Assembly: GCA_030747595.1 (NCBI GenBank)
Contig: JASLKK010000009.1
Span: 1-64,000 of the forward strand
Direction: 5' to 3'
From: Acidimicrobiales bacterium
GTDB lineage: Bacteria > Actinomycetota > Acidimicrobiia > Acidimicrobiales > MedAcidi-G1
DNA: 64,000 nt
Shown: piece by piece, positions 25,630 through 34,648 of the stretch
How the letters are laid out: the number at the start of each line of letters is the position of its first letter
Position numbering within the stretch: the first letter of the stretch is position 1
Made by a program: the position numbers and the translations under genes
Notes under the pieces: generated by a model
Database searches by the model: none
What the model saw: the letters and a program-made list of their open reading frames with translations, nothing else
Told to the model about the DNA's origin: nothing

Positions 25630-26628
25630 ATGCCAGCGGCGGTGCCATTTCCCGAGGTCCGACCCGATGGGTACGAGTGGCTAGGCGACGAGCCGGTGTT
25701 CGATCCGACACTCCACCTGGACATCCAACCACCCACCGGTGTCACCATGTTGGCCGATCTCGGCTATCGGCTAGATGAGATCGCCGCGACGGCTACCCCG
25801 GTGGCCTTCTCGACGCCGTTCCGCATTTTGTCCGACGAGGGAGCGATGGTTTTGCTGGACACGGCCCGCCGACTACGTGTGTTTCAGCAAAACCTCCGAG
25901 ATCGCATCGAGAACGGGGTCCGTGGTGCCTGCTACCGGTCGCGGTGGCTTCGGGACCTGTGCCTTTCGTCAGAGGTCACCGAGATGATGGCGCATGTGTA
26001 CGGCACGGCCGTGGCACCCCACACCATGCCGCTTCACCTCGGGCATCTCAATTATGAGCCCGCCAACGTGGGAGACGCTGTCGACAAGTGGCATCACGAC
26101 ACCTTGCCTCTTGACTACGTGATGATGGTCAGCGACCCGGCGACCCTCCCAGGGGGTCGCTTCGAGGTCTTTCTGGGGACGAAGGACGACGCTGCGACAC
26201 TTGCCGCGGCCGGAAAGCGTCCCCCGGCCGATCGAGTGCTGGTTCCCGACTTTCCAGGCCCCGGATGGGCCATCGCGCTACACGGCAACATGGTTGTCCA
26301 TCGTGGTGGGCCTTTGGACTCTGTGGCCGAGCGCATCACAATGGTCAACGGCTACGTGTCTCTGGACCGCAGCGGTGACGATCAGTCCCGCTCACGCGAT
26401 CTGGTCGGAGTCGATGATCCGGCGGTGTTGGCCACCGAGTGGGCCCGGCATGCCGCCTGGCGGGGGGTCGGCAGATTGGAGAAGTTGGTTGACGACCTGC
26501 CATTCGGCATCGGCAACGAGCGGGCGGCCGATCAACTCGAGGAGGCGATCACCGACGTGCAACAAGCGATCCGGGATCTCCGCGCAGACCCGCCGCCCAT
26601 GGAACACTACGAACACGGCGTCGAATGA
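25630..26628 (+). CDS. PhyH-like Fe(II)/2-oxoglutarate oxygenase (divergent)
   Basis: 332 residues from ATG 25630, with GGGGAG eight bases upstream; the frame opens earlier at GTG 25552. A double-stranded beta-helix iron site is suggested by H155-H-D157 in DKWHHDTLPLDYVMMVSDP, LPGGRFEVFLGT, and a distal His in ALHGNMVVHRGG followed by Arg in ERITMVNGY. The match to named families is weaker than for its neighbour. The C-terminal 80 residues are helical and acidic. It lies within the TetR-cys-oxygenase array. Confidence 0.68.
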   Translation: MPAAVPFPEVRPDGYEWLGDEPVFDPTLHLDIQPPTGVTMLADLGYRLDEIAATATPVAFSTPFRILSDEGAMVLLDTARRLRVFQQNLRDRIENGVRGACYRSRWLRDLCLSSEVTEMMAHVYGTAVAPHTMPLHLGHLNYEPANVGDAVDKWHHDTLPLDYVMMVSDPATLPGGRFEVFLGTKDDAATLAAAGKRPPADRVLVPDFPGPGWAIALHGNMVVHRGGPLDSVAERITMVNGYVSLDRSGDDQSRSRDLVGVDDPAVLATEWARHAAWRGVGRLEKLVDDLPFGIGNERAADQLEEAITDVQQAIRDLRADPPPMEHYEHGVE

Positions 26629-26641
26629 CAGGATCCCCATC

Positions 26642-27523
26642 ATGAGTACTTTCGCCTCATTGCCTCTCACCGAAGAGCAGGTGACAGCCTTCTGGTCTGA
26701 CGGTTACGTCAGGATGGATGACGCTGTGTCAGCCACTGACCTGGTCGAGCTCCAAGCCTCGGTCGCCTCTTGGGTGGAAGAGAGTAGGAGCCACGACCGC
26801 CCGTTCGGCACGACGATGGACGGCCGGGCACGCTTTGACGTACAGCCCGGGCACAGTGCGAAAGAGCCGGCGCTGCGCCGCGTGGCGTCCCCGCAGGAGG
26901 TTTGCGACGTCCACCTTCGGATCATGAGAGACAGCCCGCTGGTCGACGCGGCAGCCCAGCTGGTGGGCCCCGACCTCGCGGTCAACAACGTGAAGACCAA
27001 CTGCAAGCAACCGGGCAGCAACACAGAGGTCAAGTTCCACCAGGACTTCGCCTACGAGGCCCACAGCAACGACGACATGCTGGCCGTCTTGCTATTCGTC
27101 GATGACGTGACCTCCGACAATGGGCCCTTGGAGGTCATCCCGGGCACCCATCGCGGCCCCATATTTGAACACTGGCAGGAGGGTGTGTTCACCGGGACCA
27201 TCGCCGACGAGGACCTTGCGGGCCTCGACACGCCGGTGGCCTGCCACGGAACGGCCGGTACGGCGTGCCTGATGCACACCCGTTTAATCCATGGGTCGGC
27301 GCCCAACCTGACCGACGTGCCCCGGACCCTGGCCATCTTTAGCTACCGGTCCGAGGACAGTCGAATCCTCCACCCCAACCACATTCCGAGTGTGCACGAG
27401 GGCGAGGTGGTTCGCGGTGTGGCAACCGGCCGGATTCGTGCCATGCCCTACGAGATGGCCCTCGGAGAAATGCCATCCACAGCGTCATTCTTCGACCAGC
27501 AGGCCCAGGAAACCCGGAGATGA
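26642..27523 (+). CDS. PhyH-family Fe(II)/2-oxoglutarate dioxygenase
   Basis: 293 residues from ATG 26642 with AGGA eight bases upstream. Iron ligands H133-x-D135 (VKFHQDFAYEAHSNDDML) and H217 (MHTRLIHGSAPNLTDVPR), with R228 for 2-oxoglutarate; also NGPLEVIPGTHRGP. It lacks the ectoine-hydroxylase EctD signature, so the substrate is another small molecule. The stop overlaps the next start by four bases (ATGA). Confidence 0.87.
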   Translation: MSTFASLPLTEEQVTAFWSDGYVRMDDAVSATDLVELQASVASWVEESRSHDRPFGTTMDGRARFDVQPGHSAKEPALRRVASPQEVCDVHLRIMRDSPLVDAAAQLVGPDLAVNNVKTNCKQPGSNTEVKFHQDFAYEAHSNDDMLAVLLFVDDVTSDNGPLEVIPGTHRGPIFEHWQEGVFTGTIADEDLAGLDTPVACHGTAGTACLMHTRLIHGSAPNLTDVPRTLAIFSYRSEDSRILHPNHIPSVHEGEVVRGVATGRIRAMPYEMALGEMPSTASFFDQQAQETRR

Positions 27524-28308
27524 TTTCTGAACTGAAGGAACTCAAGTTCGATACCGATTCGGGCTTCGGGAGTCGAGCAAGGATCGGCCTAGTGGTACTG
27601 GAAAACGACCAGACCGTGGAGGCGGAGTTGGCCTCGCTATGGCCCGAGGGGGTAGCCGCCTTCGCCACCCGCATTCCCATGGAGGACCGGGTGACCGCTG
27701 AGACCCTGCTGGCCATGGAAGTTCGGATTCCCGAAGCGGCCGGACTACTTCCGGAAATCATGGGTTTTGACGTCATCGGCTACGGCTGTACCTCGGCGGC
27801 CACCCTGATCGGAGAGGAGCGGGTGTCGGCCGCCCTGCATCGGGCCCATCCTGAAGTACCTAACACAAACCCAATTAGCGCCGTGTTGGCAGCCATGAAG
27901 GCACTTGGTGCGCGTCGCATTGCCGTGATCACGCCCTACAACGCTGAGGTGACAACCGGGATTGTCAGTTTGCTAGAGGACCGTGGGCTAGACGTGGCCG
28001 CCGCCGGATCGTTCCTTGAGGAGAGCGACGCCAACGTGGCTCGCATCACCGAAGCTTCAGTGGCAGGCGCCGTCCGGGAGATGGTCGCCAACTGCACCGG
28101 CGACTCGGGCTCAGAAGCATTGGACGCCGTGTTCGTGTCGTGTACCAGCCTTCGGGCTTACGGCGTAGCCGCTGACCTTGAAGCCGAACTAGGGGTCGCG
28201 GTCATATCCAGCAACCTGGCTTTTGGGTGGCACCTACTACGCCTGGCGGGAATCAACGACGATCTGTCGGGTCTAGGGAGACTGTTCTCTCGGGAGTTGG
28301 AAAGGTGA
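27520..28308 (+). CDS. Maleate isomerase / arylmalonate decarboxylase / EutA-like protein (Asp-Glu racemase superfamily)
   Basis: 262 residues. Two active-site cysteines are placed as in the superfamily: C90 in VIGYGCTSAATLIGEERV and C208 in AVFVSCTSLRAYGVAADLE. IAVITPYNAEVTTGIVSLL is the typical second-domain start. EutA proteins of ectoine-use clusters belong to this group and are often encoded beside the M24 hydrolase EutD/DoeA, as here, but the reaction could equally be maleate isomerisation or decarboxylation. It overlaps both neighbours by four bases. Confidence 0.78.
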   Translation: MISELKELKFDTDSGFGSRARIGLVVLENDQTVEAELASLWPEGVAAFATRIPMEDRVTAETLLAMEVRIPEAAGLLPEIMGFDVIGYGCTSAATLIGEERVSAALHRAHPEVPNTNPISAVLAAMKALGARRIAVITPYNAEVTTGIVSLLEDRGLDVAAAGSFLEESDANVARITEASVAGAVREMVANCTGDSGSEALDAVFVSCTSLRAYGVAADLEAELGVAVISSNLAFGWHLLRLAGINDDLSGLGRLFSRELER

Positions 28309-29486
28309 CGGAGATAGCGCTCCCTGAGCGGGGATTTCCTGAATCGGAGTTCATGGCCAGGGCCGCCCGCGCGCAGGCGATGATGGCCGAGCGAGGCCTC
28401 GACGCCCTACTGGTGTGCACCGAGCCGGAAGTCCGGTACCTAACAGGGTTTCATACGCCGTTCTGGCAGAGCCCAACCCGGCCGTGGTTCGTGATTCTGC
28501 CTGCCGAGGGGCGACCAGTTGCTGTGATCCCGGGAATCGGCGCTTCAGCCATGGCCGCCACATGGGTAACCGACATTCGGACCTGGCCGGCCCCACGGCC
28601 AGCCGACGACGGCCTGGCCCTTCTGGTCGACACGTTGGCCGAACTAACCGGGGGCGTTGACGGTACGTCGACGAGGATCGGTTTGCCCATGGGCCACGAA
28701 ACACACGTCCGGATGCCCCTAGCCGACCTCGATCAGTTACGGGTCCGGATCGCCCCGGCGGGCTTTGTCGACGCCACCGACATCGTGCGTGGCCTCCGGA
28801 TGGTCAAGTCCGATCGAGAGGTCGCCAAGGTGGCCCACATCTGCGACGTGGTTTCAGGTGCCTTTGAGGGGATTGGCAACCTGTTGTCGGTAGGTATGAC
28901 CGAGCGAGAAGCCTTCCGGGCGTTCCGCATCGATCTCTTGGAACGCGGCGCCGATGACGTGCCATATCTCGTGGGGGCCACCGGCCCGGGTTTCGATGAC
29001 ATCATCAAGCAGCCCTCGGATCGGGTGATTGAGGCAGGTGACCTGCTGATGTTCGACACCGGATCGGTCTTTGACGGCTACTCCAGCGACTTTGACCGCT
29101 ACGTGGCCTTCGGACGGGCCGACGAGGACGCAAAACGGGCCTACCGGACAGTGTGGGAGGCCACTGAGGCTGGATTGGCCACGGCCAAGCCTGGAGCTAC
29201 CACCAGTGACTTGTGGCGGGCCATGGCTGAAGTCCTCGACGCTGGAGGGTCGCTCGGCAACTCGGTGGGGCGACTAGGCCACGGACTAGGCATGCAGGTC
29301 ACGGAGTGGCCCTCGCACACCGCGGAGGATGGGACAGTGCTGGAGGAAGGGATGGTTCTAACCCTCGAACCAGGTCTCACATGGGCGTCCGGTCGGATGA
29401 TGGTCCACGAAGAGAACCTGGTCCTTCGGGCCGACGGACCCGAGATGTTGTCCCGTCGGGCACCGGCCGAGTTGCCGATCATCTAA
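28305..29486 (+). CDS. M24-family hydrolase, ectoine hydrolase (DoeA/EutD)-like or Xaa-Pro peptidase
   Basis: 393 residues from GTG 28305, which overlaps the previous stop (GTGA). Creatinase N-domain (1 to about 170) and a canonical pita-bread metal site: LMFDTGSVFDGYSSDFDRY (two Asp), LGHGLGMQVTEWPSH (His), LTLEPGLTW and MVHEENLVL (two Glu). The C-terminus EMLSRRAPAELPII resembles ectoine hydrolases. Unlike the DddP-like protein at 3601-4788, its Asp spacing is the ordinary M24 one. Cleavage of a cyclic or N-substituted amino acid is the best guess. Confidence 0.8.
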   Translation: MTEIALPERGFPESEFMARAARAQAMMAERGLDALLVCTEPEVRYLTGFHTPFWQSPTRPWFVILPAEGRPVAVIPGIGASAMAATWVTDIRTWPAPRPADDGLALLVDTLAELTGGVDGTSTRIGLPMGHETHVRMPLADLDQLRVRIAPAGFVDATDIVRGLRMVKSDREVAKVAHICDVVSGAFEGIGNLLSVGMTEREAFRAFRIDLLERGADDVPYLVGATGPGFDDIIKQPSDRVIEAGDLLMFDTGSVFDGYSSDFDRYVAFGRADEDAKRAYRTVWEATEAGLATAKPGATTSDLWRAMAEVLDAGGSLGNSVGRLGHGLGMQVTEWPSHTAEDGTVLEEGMVLTLEPGLTWASGRMMVHEENLVLRADGPEMLSRRAPAELPII

Positions 29487-30454
29487 TGAGGGGAGCTTCG
29501 GCCCCTGACGTACCGGTAGTCGACCTAGTTGACGGATCCGGCGTGGCAGACGCACTATCGACGGTCGGATTTGTGGCTGTACGCGAACACGGGGTGCCAC
29601 AAGCCTGCCTGTTGGGAATGCGCGAACTCATGGTCGACCTGTTCGCAGTGGACGAGGACACCAAGGTTCAACAGGCCATCACCCGGGAGAATTACCGGGG
29701 CTTCATCCCGCTGCGCTTCTTCACCCCGAACCGAGATTCGGGCGCCGGAGACGACACTCATCTAGCCGACGCCTTTGAGGGCTACAAGCTTCACTGGGAG
29801 TGCCCGCCGGGACACCCTGTCAGCGACGAGTGCGATCTTTACGGGCCGAACCGATGGCCTGACCATCCGACGAGAATGCCGAAAGTGGTGGCGTCCTGGT
29901 GGGCTGCGATGGAAGGCCTCGTAGACCGGCTCCTAGATGTGCTGGCCGACGAGATGGGCCTGGATCGATCCGTGCTGGCCGAGGCCATGGAGACGCCACT
30001 GACCAACACGACCCTGCTCCACTACCCGGCCCGGAGCCCCGACGATCTGGCGCCTGGGTTTCATCCCCACAAGGACATCACCGTGGTCACCGTGCTTGAT
30101 CCCAATCCGGTAGGAGGCCTCGAGGTGCGGACCCGTGACGGTCGATGGGTTGAAGCCGGGTGCCCTGAGGGGGCACTCCTGGTCAACGTAGGGGACGTAT
30201 TGGAGGTCTGGTCAGGTGGCCGCCTGATTTCCACACCTCACCGGGTGGACATCTCCGGTGGGGCCGAGCGGTACAGCGCCCCGTTCTTCGCGGTGCCAAA
30301 CCACCGGGTGGTGGCCGAGCCAATGATCGAGCCAGTGGATGGCTTTGAGACCCGATCGATTCCAATGGGCTACGTACAGGCGGAGGTGTGGCGCACCAAC
30401 TGGCCCGACGAGGAGGCTGCTGACACTCATAGCCACCTAGGCGGCGTCGACTAA
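29486..30454 (+). CDS. Isopenicillin N synthase-like Fe(II)/2-oxoglutarate oxygenase
   Basis: 322 residues, start ATG overlapping the previous stop (TAATG). Facial triad H195-x-D197 (FHPHKDITVVTVL) and H252 (ISTPHRV), with the R262-Y-S264 pair (RYSAPFFAVP) that binds 2-oxoglutarate. N-terminal PVVDLVDGSGVADALSTVGF is usual for this family. Last gene of the array; it converges on the dehalogenase-like gene 12 bp away. Confidence 0.86.
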   Translation: MRGASAPDVPVVDLVDGSGVADALSTVGFVAVREHGVPQACLLGMRELMVDLFAVDEDTKVQQAITRENYRGFIPLRFFTPNRDSGAGDDTHLADAFEGYKLHWECPPGHPVSDECDLYGPNRWPDHPTRMPKVVASWWAAMEGLVDRLLDVLADEMGLDRSVLAEAMETPLTNTTLLHYPARSPDDLAPGFHPHKDITVVTVLDPNPVGGLEVRTRDGRWVEAGCPEGALLVNVGDVLEVWSGGRLISTPHRVDISGGAERYSAPFFAVPNHRVVAEPMIEPVDGFETRSIPMGYVQAEVWRTNWPDEEAADTHSHLGGVD

Positions 30455-30466
30455 CCGGGCGGAACC

Positions 30467-31387
30467 CTAGGGGTTTGCCTGGAGGAAGTCCTTGACCTGG
30501 GCCACCAGGGCGTTGGGGGCGTCCTCCTGGCAGTAGTGGCCCACGCCTGGTAACTCGACTACCGGAGCGTCGGGCCACAACGCCCGAAAGTCGGCAATCG
30601 CCCGGTCGGGTGGGATTGCCCCGTCCTCCATGCCTTCGAGCAGGATCGCCGGTTTGGACACCAGGTCTGGCACTCCTTCAGCCCCTGCGATGACGTATTC
30701 GGCGATCCGGCCCAAATAGGCATCCAGGGGGAACTCCAGCCCGCCAATGGCAGACGCCCGGTCAGGGAAGGGGTCCGAATAGGCCCGGATCCAAGTGTCG
30801 TCCACAGCAGCCGAGTTTGTGAACCCCGTGATCTTCATGACCGACAGCACTGTCGAACCTAGGTTCAACAGAACGTCGGCGGTTCGGCCTGATTCCAAAC
30901 CACCGCCGATCCAATTGAACCAACGCGACTGGGACATCGGGGTCGCGTCTTCATCGCCAAGCCGCCCGTAGCCAGCCAGCGAATTTGCGTACACCATCCG
31001 CTTGACCCGCTCGGGGTGGCGCACCGTGAATGCGGTGGCGATTGGACCACCCCAGTCCTGGCCGAAGAACGTGATGCCTGTTAGGTCGAGGTGCTCCACC
31101 AGCGCGACCAGGTTCTCGGTATGGGCCTGGAGCGTGTAGTCGCGGCCCTGTGGGGTTTCGGACTTGCCGAAGCCCATGTGGTCGGGGACGACTACCCGGT
31201 AGTGCTCCGATAGTGGACCGATCATGTGTCGATAGAGGTAGCCCCAGGTCGGCTCACCGTGAAGCAGCACGATCGGCTCGGCGTCCCGCGGGCCCTCGTC
31301 CACGTAGTGCTGGACAAACCCGTGGCCGTCGAACGTGTGCGGATCGAACGGGAACGTCCCGTCGTAGGTCTCGTCGAGGGGAACCAT
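30467..31387 (-). CDS. Haloalkane-dehalogenase-like alpha/beta hydrolase
   Basis: 306 residues from ATG 31387, which has a strong AGGAGG. Oxyanion loop LLHGEPTWGYLYR (like DhlA), nucleophile D111 in FFGQDWGGPIATAF followed by the halide-contact Trp, acid in EGMEDGAIPPD and the base in GVGHYCQEDAPN. An Asp nucleophile with Trp after it and the HGEPTW loop point to halide release from alkyl halides; an epoxide hydrolase would have tyrosines in the cap that I cannot confirm. Confidence 0.75.
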   Translation of the reverse strand: MVPLDETYDGTFPFDPHTFDGHGFVQHYVDEGPRDAEPIVLLHGEPTWGYLYRHMIGPLSEHYRVVVPDHMGFGKSETPQGRDYTLQAHTENLVALVEHLDLTGITFFGQDWGGPIATAFTVRHPERVKRMVYANSLAGYGRLGDEDATPMSQSRWFNWIGGGLESGRTADVLLNLGSTVLSVMKITGFTNSAAVDDTWIRAYSDPFPDRASAIGGLEFPLDAYLGRIAEYVIAGAEGVPDLVSKPAILLEGMEDGAIPPDRAIADFRALWPDAPVVELPGVGHYCQEDAPNALVAQVKDFLQANP

Positions 31388-31601
31388 CGGGCCTCCTGTG
31401 TCTGGTTGAGAACGGTGCAGAGCGGTAGAGAGGGGGAGACGGACCATGTTGGCAGGTGGTCCGCTCGGGTAGGACACTCAGCGACCCCGGCGAGATTCCG
31501 ATCGGGTTGTCGATGTTCGCCACCAGGTGGCATGAACCTGAAACAGCGTTGAGAAGCGACTATTTGAGCCCCTGTCAGCGGAGTATCTGCAAGGCTGCGT
31601 A

Positions 31602-32420
31602 ATGCCCAATACGGAGTTCACCCAGGTCGACGCCTTCACCGACGAACCATTCAGGGGAAACCCGGCTGCCGTGGTGGTCCTTGATGGCCCGGCCGACGAA
31701 GGTTGGATGCAGTCCGTGGCGCTCGAGATGAATCTCTCGGAGACAGCCTTTTGTCACCCGGTGGATGACCAAGGGGTGGTCAACTCGGGGGAGTGGTCCC
31801 TGCGTTGGTTCACCCCGACCGCAGAAGTCGACCTGTGTGGCCACGCCACCCTGGCCACCGCTCACACGCTGCTGACCGAGCATGGGGCGACCGGTGAGAT
31901 CGGCTTTCACACCCGGTCGGGGCGTCTGACGGCCGTAGCTACCGGCCCTGCTGGAGCTGGCATCCGGCTCGACTTCCCGGTCGACCGGATAACGGACCTT
32001 GTGGTGGACGACGACATGTCCTATGCCATCGGTTGTCCGGTGGTAGCTGCCGCAATGGGTTCAACCGACCTGTTGTTGGAGGTTGCGTCAGCCGCTGACG
32101 TTCGAAACTGTGCCCCGGACCAGAGGCTGGTGGCGGCCCTTGCAGATCGTTCCGTGATCGTCACCGCTGCCTGCGACGATCGCGACGACATAGGGATCGT
32201 GTCTCGTGTATTTGGGCCCAACGTGGGGATCGCCGAGGACCCGGTAACCGGGTCAGCCCACACCACCCTGGCCGCCTGGTGGGCGCCTCGACTCGGCGAC
32301 CTGTTCCGGGCTGAGCAGGCATCGGCCCGTGGTGGCGAGTTGGACGTTGAACTACTCGACGACCGTGTGCACCTGACCGGTCGTGCCGTGACCGTGGCCC
32401 GTGGAACACTCTTTTCGTGA
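31602..32420 (+). CDS. PhzF-family isomerase (canonical active site)
   Basis: 272 residues. FTQVDAFTDEPFRGNPAAVV, the catalytic Glu in ALEMNLSETAFC, VDLCGHATLATAHTLL and AEDPVTGSAHTTLAAWW are all present. PhzF isomerases and epimerases move a proton on a cyclic or hydroxy acid; the substrate of most members is unknown. The 214-bp gap upstream carries a GGACCA/TGGTCC inverted repeat (31441-31462) that could be an operator for the divergent pair. It precedes the PNPOx-fold gene by 10 bp. Confidence 0.87.
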   Translation: MPNTEFTQVDAFTDEPFRGNPAAVVVLDGPADEGWMQSVALEMNLSETAFCHPVDDQGVVNSGEWSLRWFTPTAEVDLCGHATLATAHTLLTEHGATGEIGFHTRSGRLTAVATGPAGAGIRLDFPVDRITDLVVDDDMSYAIGCPVVAAAMGSTDLLLEVASAADVRNCAPDQRLVAALADRSVIVTAACDDRDDIGIVSRVFGPNVGIAEDPVTGSAHTTLAAWWAPRLGDLFRAEQASARGGELDVELLDDRVHLTGRAVTVARGTLFS

Positions 32421-32430
32421 GGGAAGCAGC

Positions 32431-33105
32431 ATGAGCGACCGCACCACTCTCCAACGGAAGCCGGAACGGGCGGTCGACGACCGTGACGTCATCCACGCCG
32501 TACTGGACGAGGGGCTCATGGCCCACGTCGGCCTCGTTGTCGGCGATGGAGATGTCGCCCATCCGGTGGTCATCCCCATGCTGTACGCCCGCGACGGTGA
32601 CGTTCTTTACCTGCACGGTTCGCCGGCCAGCCGTCTACTGCGTACGGCCAAGGCCGGCGTCGAGATCTGCGTGACAGTGACCCTGCTCGATGCTCTCGTA
32701 CTGGCCCGCTCTGGTCTTCACCACTCCATGAACTACCGCTCAGTAGTCGTGATGGGGACGGCAACGGAGATCACCGATCGTGAGACCAAGGTGGCCGCTC
32801 TCGACCGACTCGTGGAGCACACCATCCCCGGGCGAAGCACCCAGATCAGGCCGGCACACGACATTGAGGTGAAAGGCACCACAGTGCTCGTCCTGCCGCT
32901 GGACGAGTGCTCCATGAAGGCCCGGGCCACCGGGCCGGTCGACGACCTTGACGACCTTGACGAGCCGTCGTGGGCGGGGCTCATCCCGATCGGGGTGGCC
33001 GTCGGTGAACCGGAGCCCGACGAGGGGTCGAGCGGCGACCCGGTGCCCGGCCACGTGGCCTTCTGGTCCCGTGGTCCCGGTCAGGTCAACGGTCGGGCCG
33101 GCTGA
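32431..33105 (+). CDS. Pyridoxamine 5'-phosphate oxidase-fold flavin protein
   Basis: 224 residues from ATG 32431 (GGGA upstream). The split-barrel flavin fold is shown by [59 protein letters not shown] and [15 protein letters not shown]. Such proteins bind FMN, F420 or heme and serve in reduction of small molecules; real pyridoxamine phosphate oxidases are different in the C-terminus. The C-terminal 40 residues are acidic and probably disordered. It is likely co-transcribed with PhzF and glpK. Confidence 0.8.
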   Translation: MSDRTTLQRKPERAVDDRDVIHAVLDEGLMAHVGLVVGDGDVAHPVVIPMLYARDGDVLYLHGSPASRLLRTAKAGVEICVTVTLLDALVLARSGLHHSMNYRSVVVMGTATEITDRETKVAALDRLVEHTIPGRSTQIRPAHDIEVKGTTVLVLPLDECSMKARATGPVDDLDDLDEPSWAGLIPIGVAVGEPEPDEGSSGDPVPGHVAFWSRGPGQVNGRAG

Positions 33106-33107
33106 TC

Positions 33108-34640
33108 GTGCCCCTCGGCGCCGCCTCCGTCAGCGGTGGTTCCCTCGTCGGAGCTGTCGACCAGGGCACCACCAGTACCCGCTTCATGATCTTCGACGAG
33201 ACGGGCTCAGTCGTGGCGTCAGCACAGAGGCCCCACACCCAGCACTTTCCCAAGCCCGGCTGGGTGGAGCACGACGCTGCCGAGATTCTGACCAATACAT
33301 GGGCGGTAATCGACGAGGCATTGTCATCTGCCGGTTTGTTGGTAGGTGATCTGGCGGCCGTCGGGATCACCAACCAGCGCGAAACCCTCGTGGCCTGGGA
33401 CCCGGCCACCGGCGAGCCATTGAACCACGCCATCGTTTGGCAGGACACACGGACCAATGGCATTGTCAACCACCTGGCCAACGGCGATCTGGACCGCTTC
33501 CGGGCTGTCACCGGCCTGCCACTGGCGACCTACTTCAGCGGCCCCAAGGCCACATGGCTCCTCGAGCACGTGGATGGATTGCGGGCCCGTGGCGAGACCG
33601 GCCAGGCGGTATTCGGCACCATCGATTCGTGGCTGCTCTGGAACCTGTCCGGCGGCCCCGACGGTGGACGTCACGCCACCGACGTCACCAACGCGTCGCG
33701 CACTCTCATGATGGACCTAGGCACACTTGCCTGGGACCCAGATCTCGTGGCGGCCATGGGTGTGCCGATGTCGATGCTTCCCGAGATCGTGCCGTCCATC
33801 GGTCACCTGGGCACCGGCGTCGGCCCACTAGAAGGCGTTCCGATCTCGAGCATTCTCGGAGACCAGCAGGCCGCCCTGTTCGGACAGGGCTGTCATTCAC
33901 CCGGCAAGGCCAAGAACACCTACGGCACCGGTTGCTTCCTCCTGATGCACACCGGTGGCGACGCCGTGGCGTCCACTCACGGCCTGCTGACCACCGTGGC
34001 CTCCCAGATCGCCGGCGAGTCCCCCATGTTCGCGTTGGAGGGATCGGTGGCCATGGCCGGCGCCACAATCCAGTGGCTACGAGACGAACTGGGCGTCATC
34101 GACGATGCGTCCGAGGTGGAGGCCCTGGCCCGGAGCGTCGACGACAACGGCGACGTCTACCTCGTGCCCGCCTTCTCCGGCCTGTTCGCCCCCCACTGGC
34201 GGTCGGACGCACGGGGAGCGGTGGTAGGCCTCACCCGGTTCTCCAACCGCGGGCACCTGGCCCGCGCTGCGTTGGAGGCCACCGCCTTCCAGACCCATGA
34301 ACTCCTGGCCGCCATGCGGGCCGACGCGATAATCGGCGACAGGGGTGTTGACCTGACCGAACTGCGGGTCGACGGGGGGATGGTCGGCAACGACCTGCTG
34401 ATGCAGTTCCAGGCCGACTTGCTGGACGTCGACGTGGTGCGCCCTGTGGTGGCCGAGACCACGGCGTTGGGCGCCGCCTACGCAGCGGGCCTCGCCGTGG
34501 GGGTGTGGAGCGACCTGACCGACGTCCAGGCCAACTGGCAGGAAGGCGACCGCTGGCACCCCGACATGGGTTCCGACGAGCGTTCCCGCCTCACCGGCCG
34601 CTGGGGCGAGGCCGTCCGACGTACCCTCGACTGGGTGTAG
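33108..34640 (+). CDS. glpK: Glycerol kinase
   Basis: 510 residues, normal for GlpK, from GTG 33108. [71 protein letters not shown] and [16 protein letters not shown] are the standard FGGY-kinase signatures. It phosphorylates glycerol to sn-glycerol 3-phosphate, which the GlpD at 56355-57911 would oxidise. It lies two bases after the preceding gene. Confidence 0.95.
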   Translation: MPLGAASVSGGSLVGAVDQGTTSTRFMIFDETGSVVASAQRPHTQHFPKPGWVEHDAAEILTNTWAVIDEALSSAGLLVGDLAAVGITNQRETLVAWDPATGEPLNHAIVWQDTRTNGIVNHLANGDLDRFRAVTGLPLATYFSGPKATWLLEHVDGLRARGETGQAVFGTIDSWLLWNLSGGPDGGRHATDVTNASRTLMMDLGTLAWDPDLVAAMGVPMSMLPEIVPSIGHLGTGVGPLEGVPISSILGDQQAALFGQGCHSPGKAKNTYGTGCFLLMHTGGDAVASTHGLLTTVASQIAGESPMFALEGSVAMAGATIQWLRDELGVIDDASEVEALARSVDDNGDVYLVPAFSGLFAPHWRSDARGAVVGLTRFSNRGHLARAALEATAFQTHELLAAMRADAIIGDRGVDLTELRVDGGMVGNDLLMQFQADLLDVDVVRPVVAETTALGAAYAAGLAVGVWSDLTDVQANWQEGDRWHPDMGSDERSRLTGRWGEAVRRTLDWV

Positions 34641-34648
34641 CGCCGCCC

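Noticed and set aside
26642-27523. Ectoine hydroxylase EctD
   Set aside because: It is a PhyH protein next to Eut-like genes, but the EctD signature around the iron ligands is missing.
28305-29486. Second DddP
   Set aside because: M24 fold, but the Asp spacing is the ordinary aminopeptidase type and the catalytic Asp after HGVG is absent.
31441-31462. GGACCA/TGGTCC inverted repeat as a defined operator
   Set aside because: Six-bp arms with a ten-base gap and no associated regulator; kept only as a remark.
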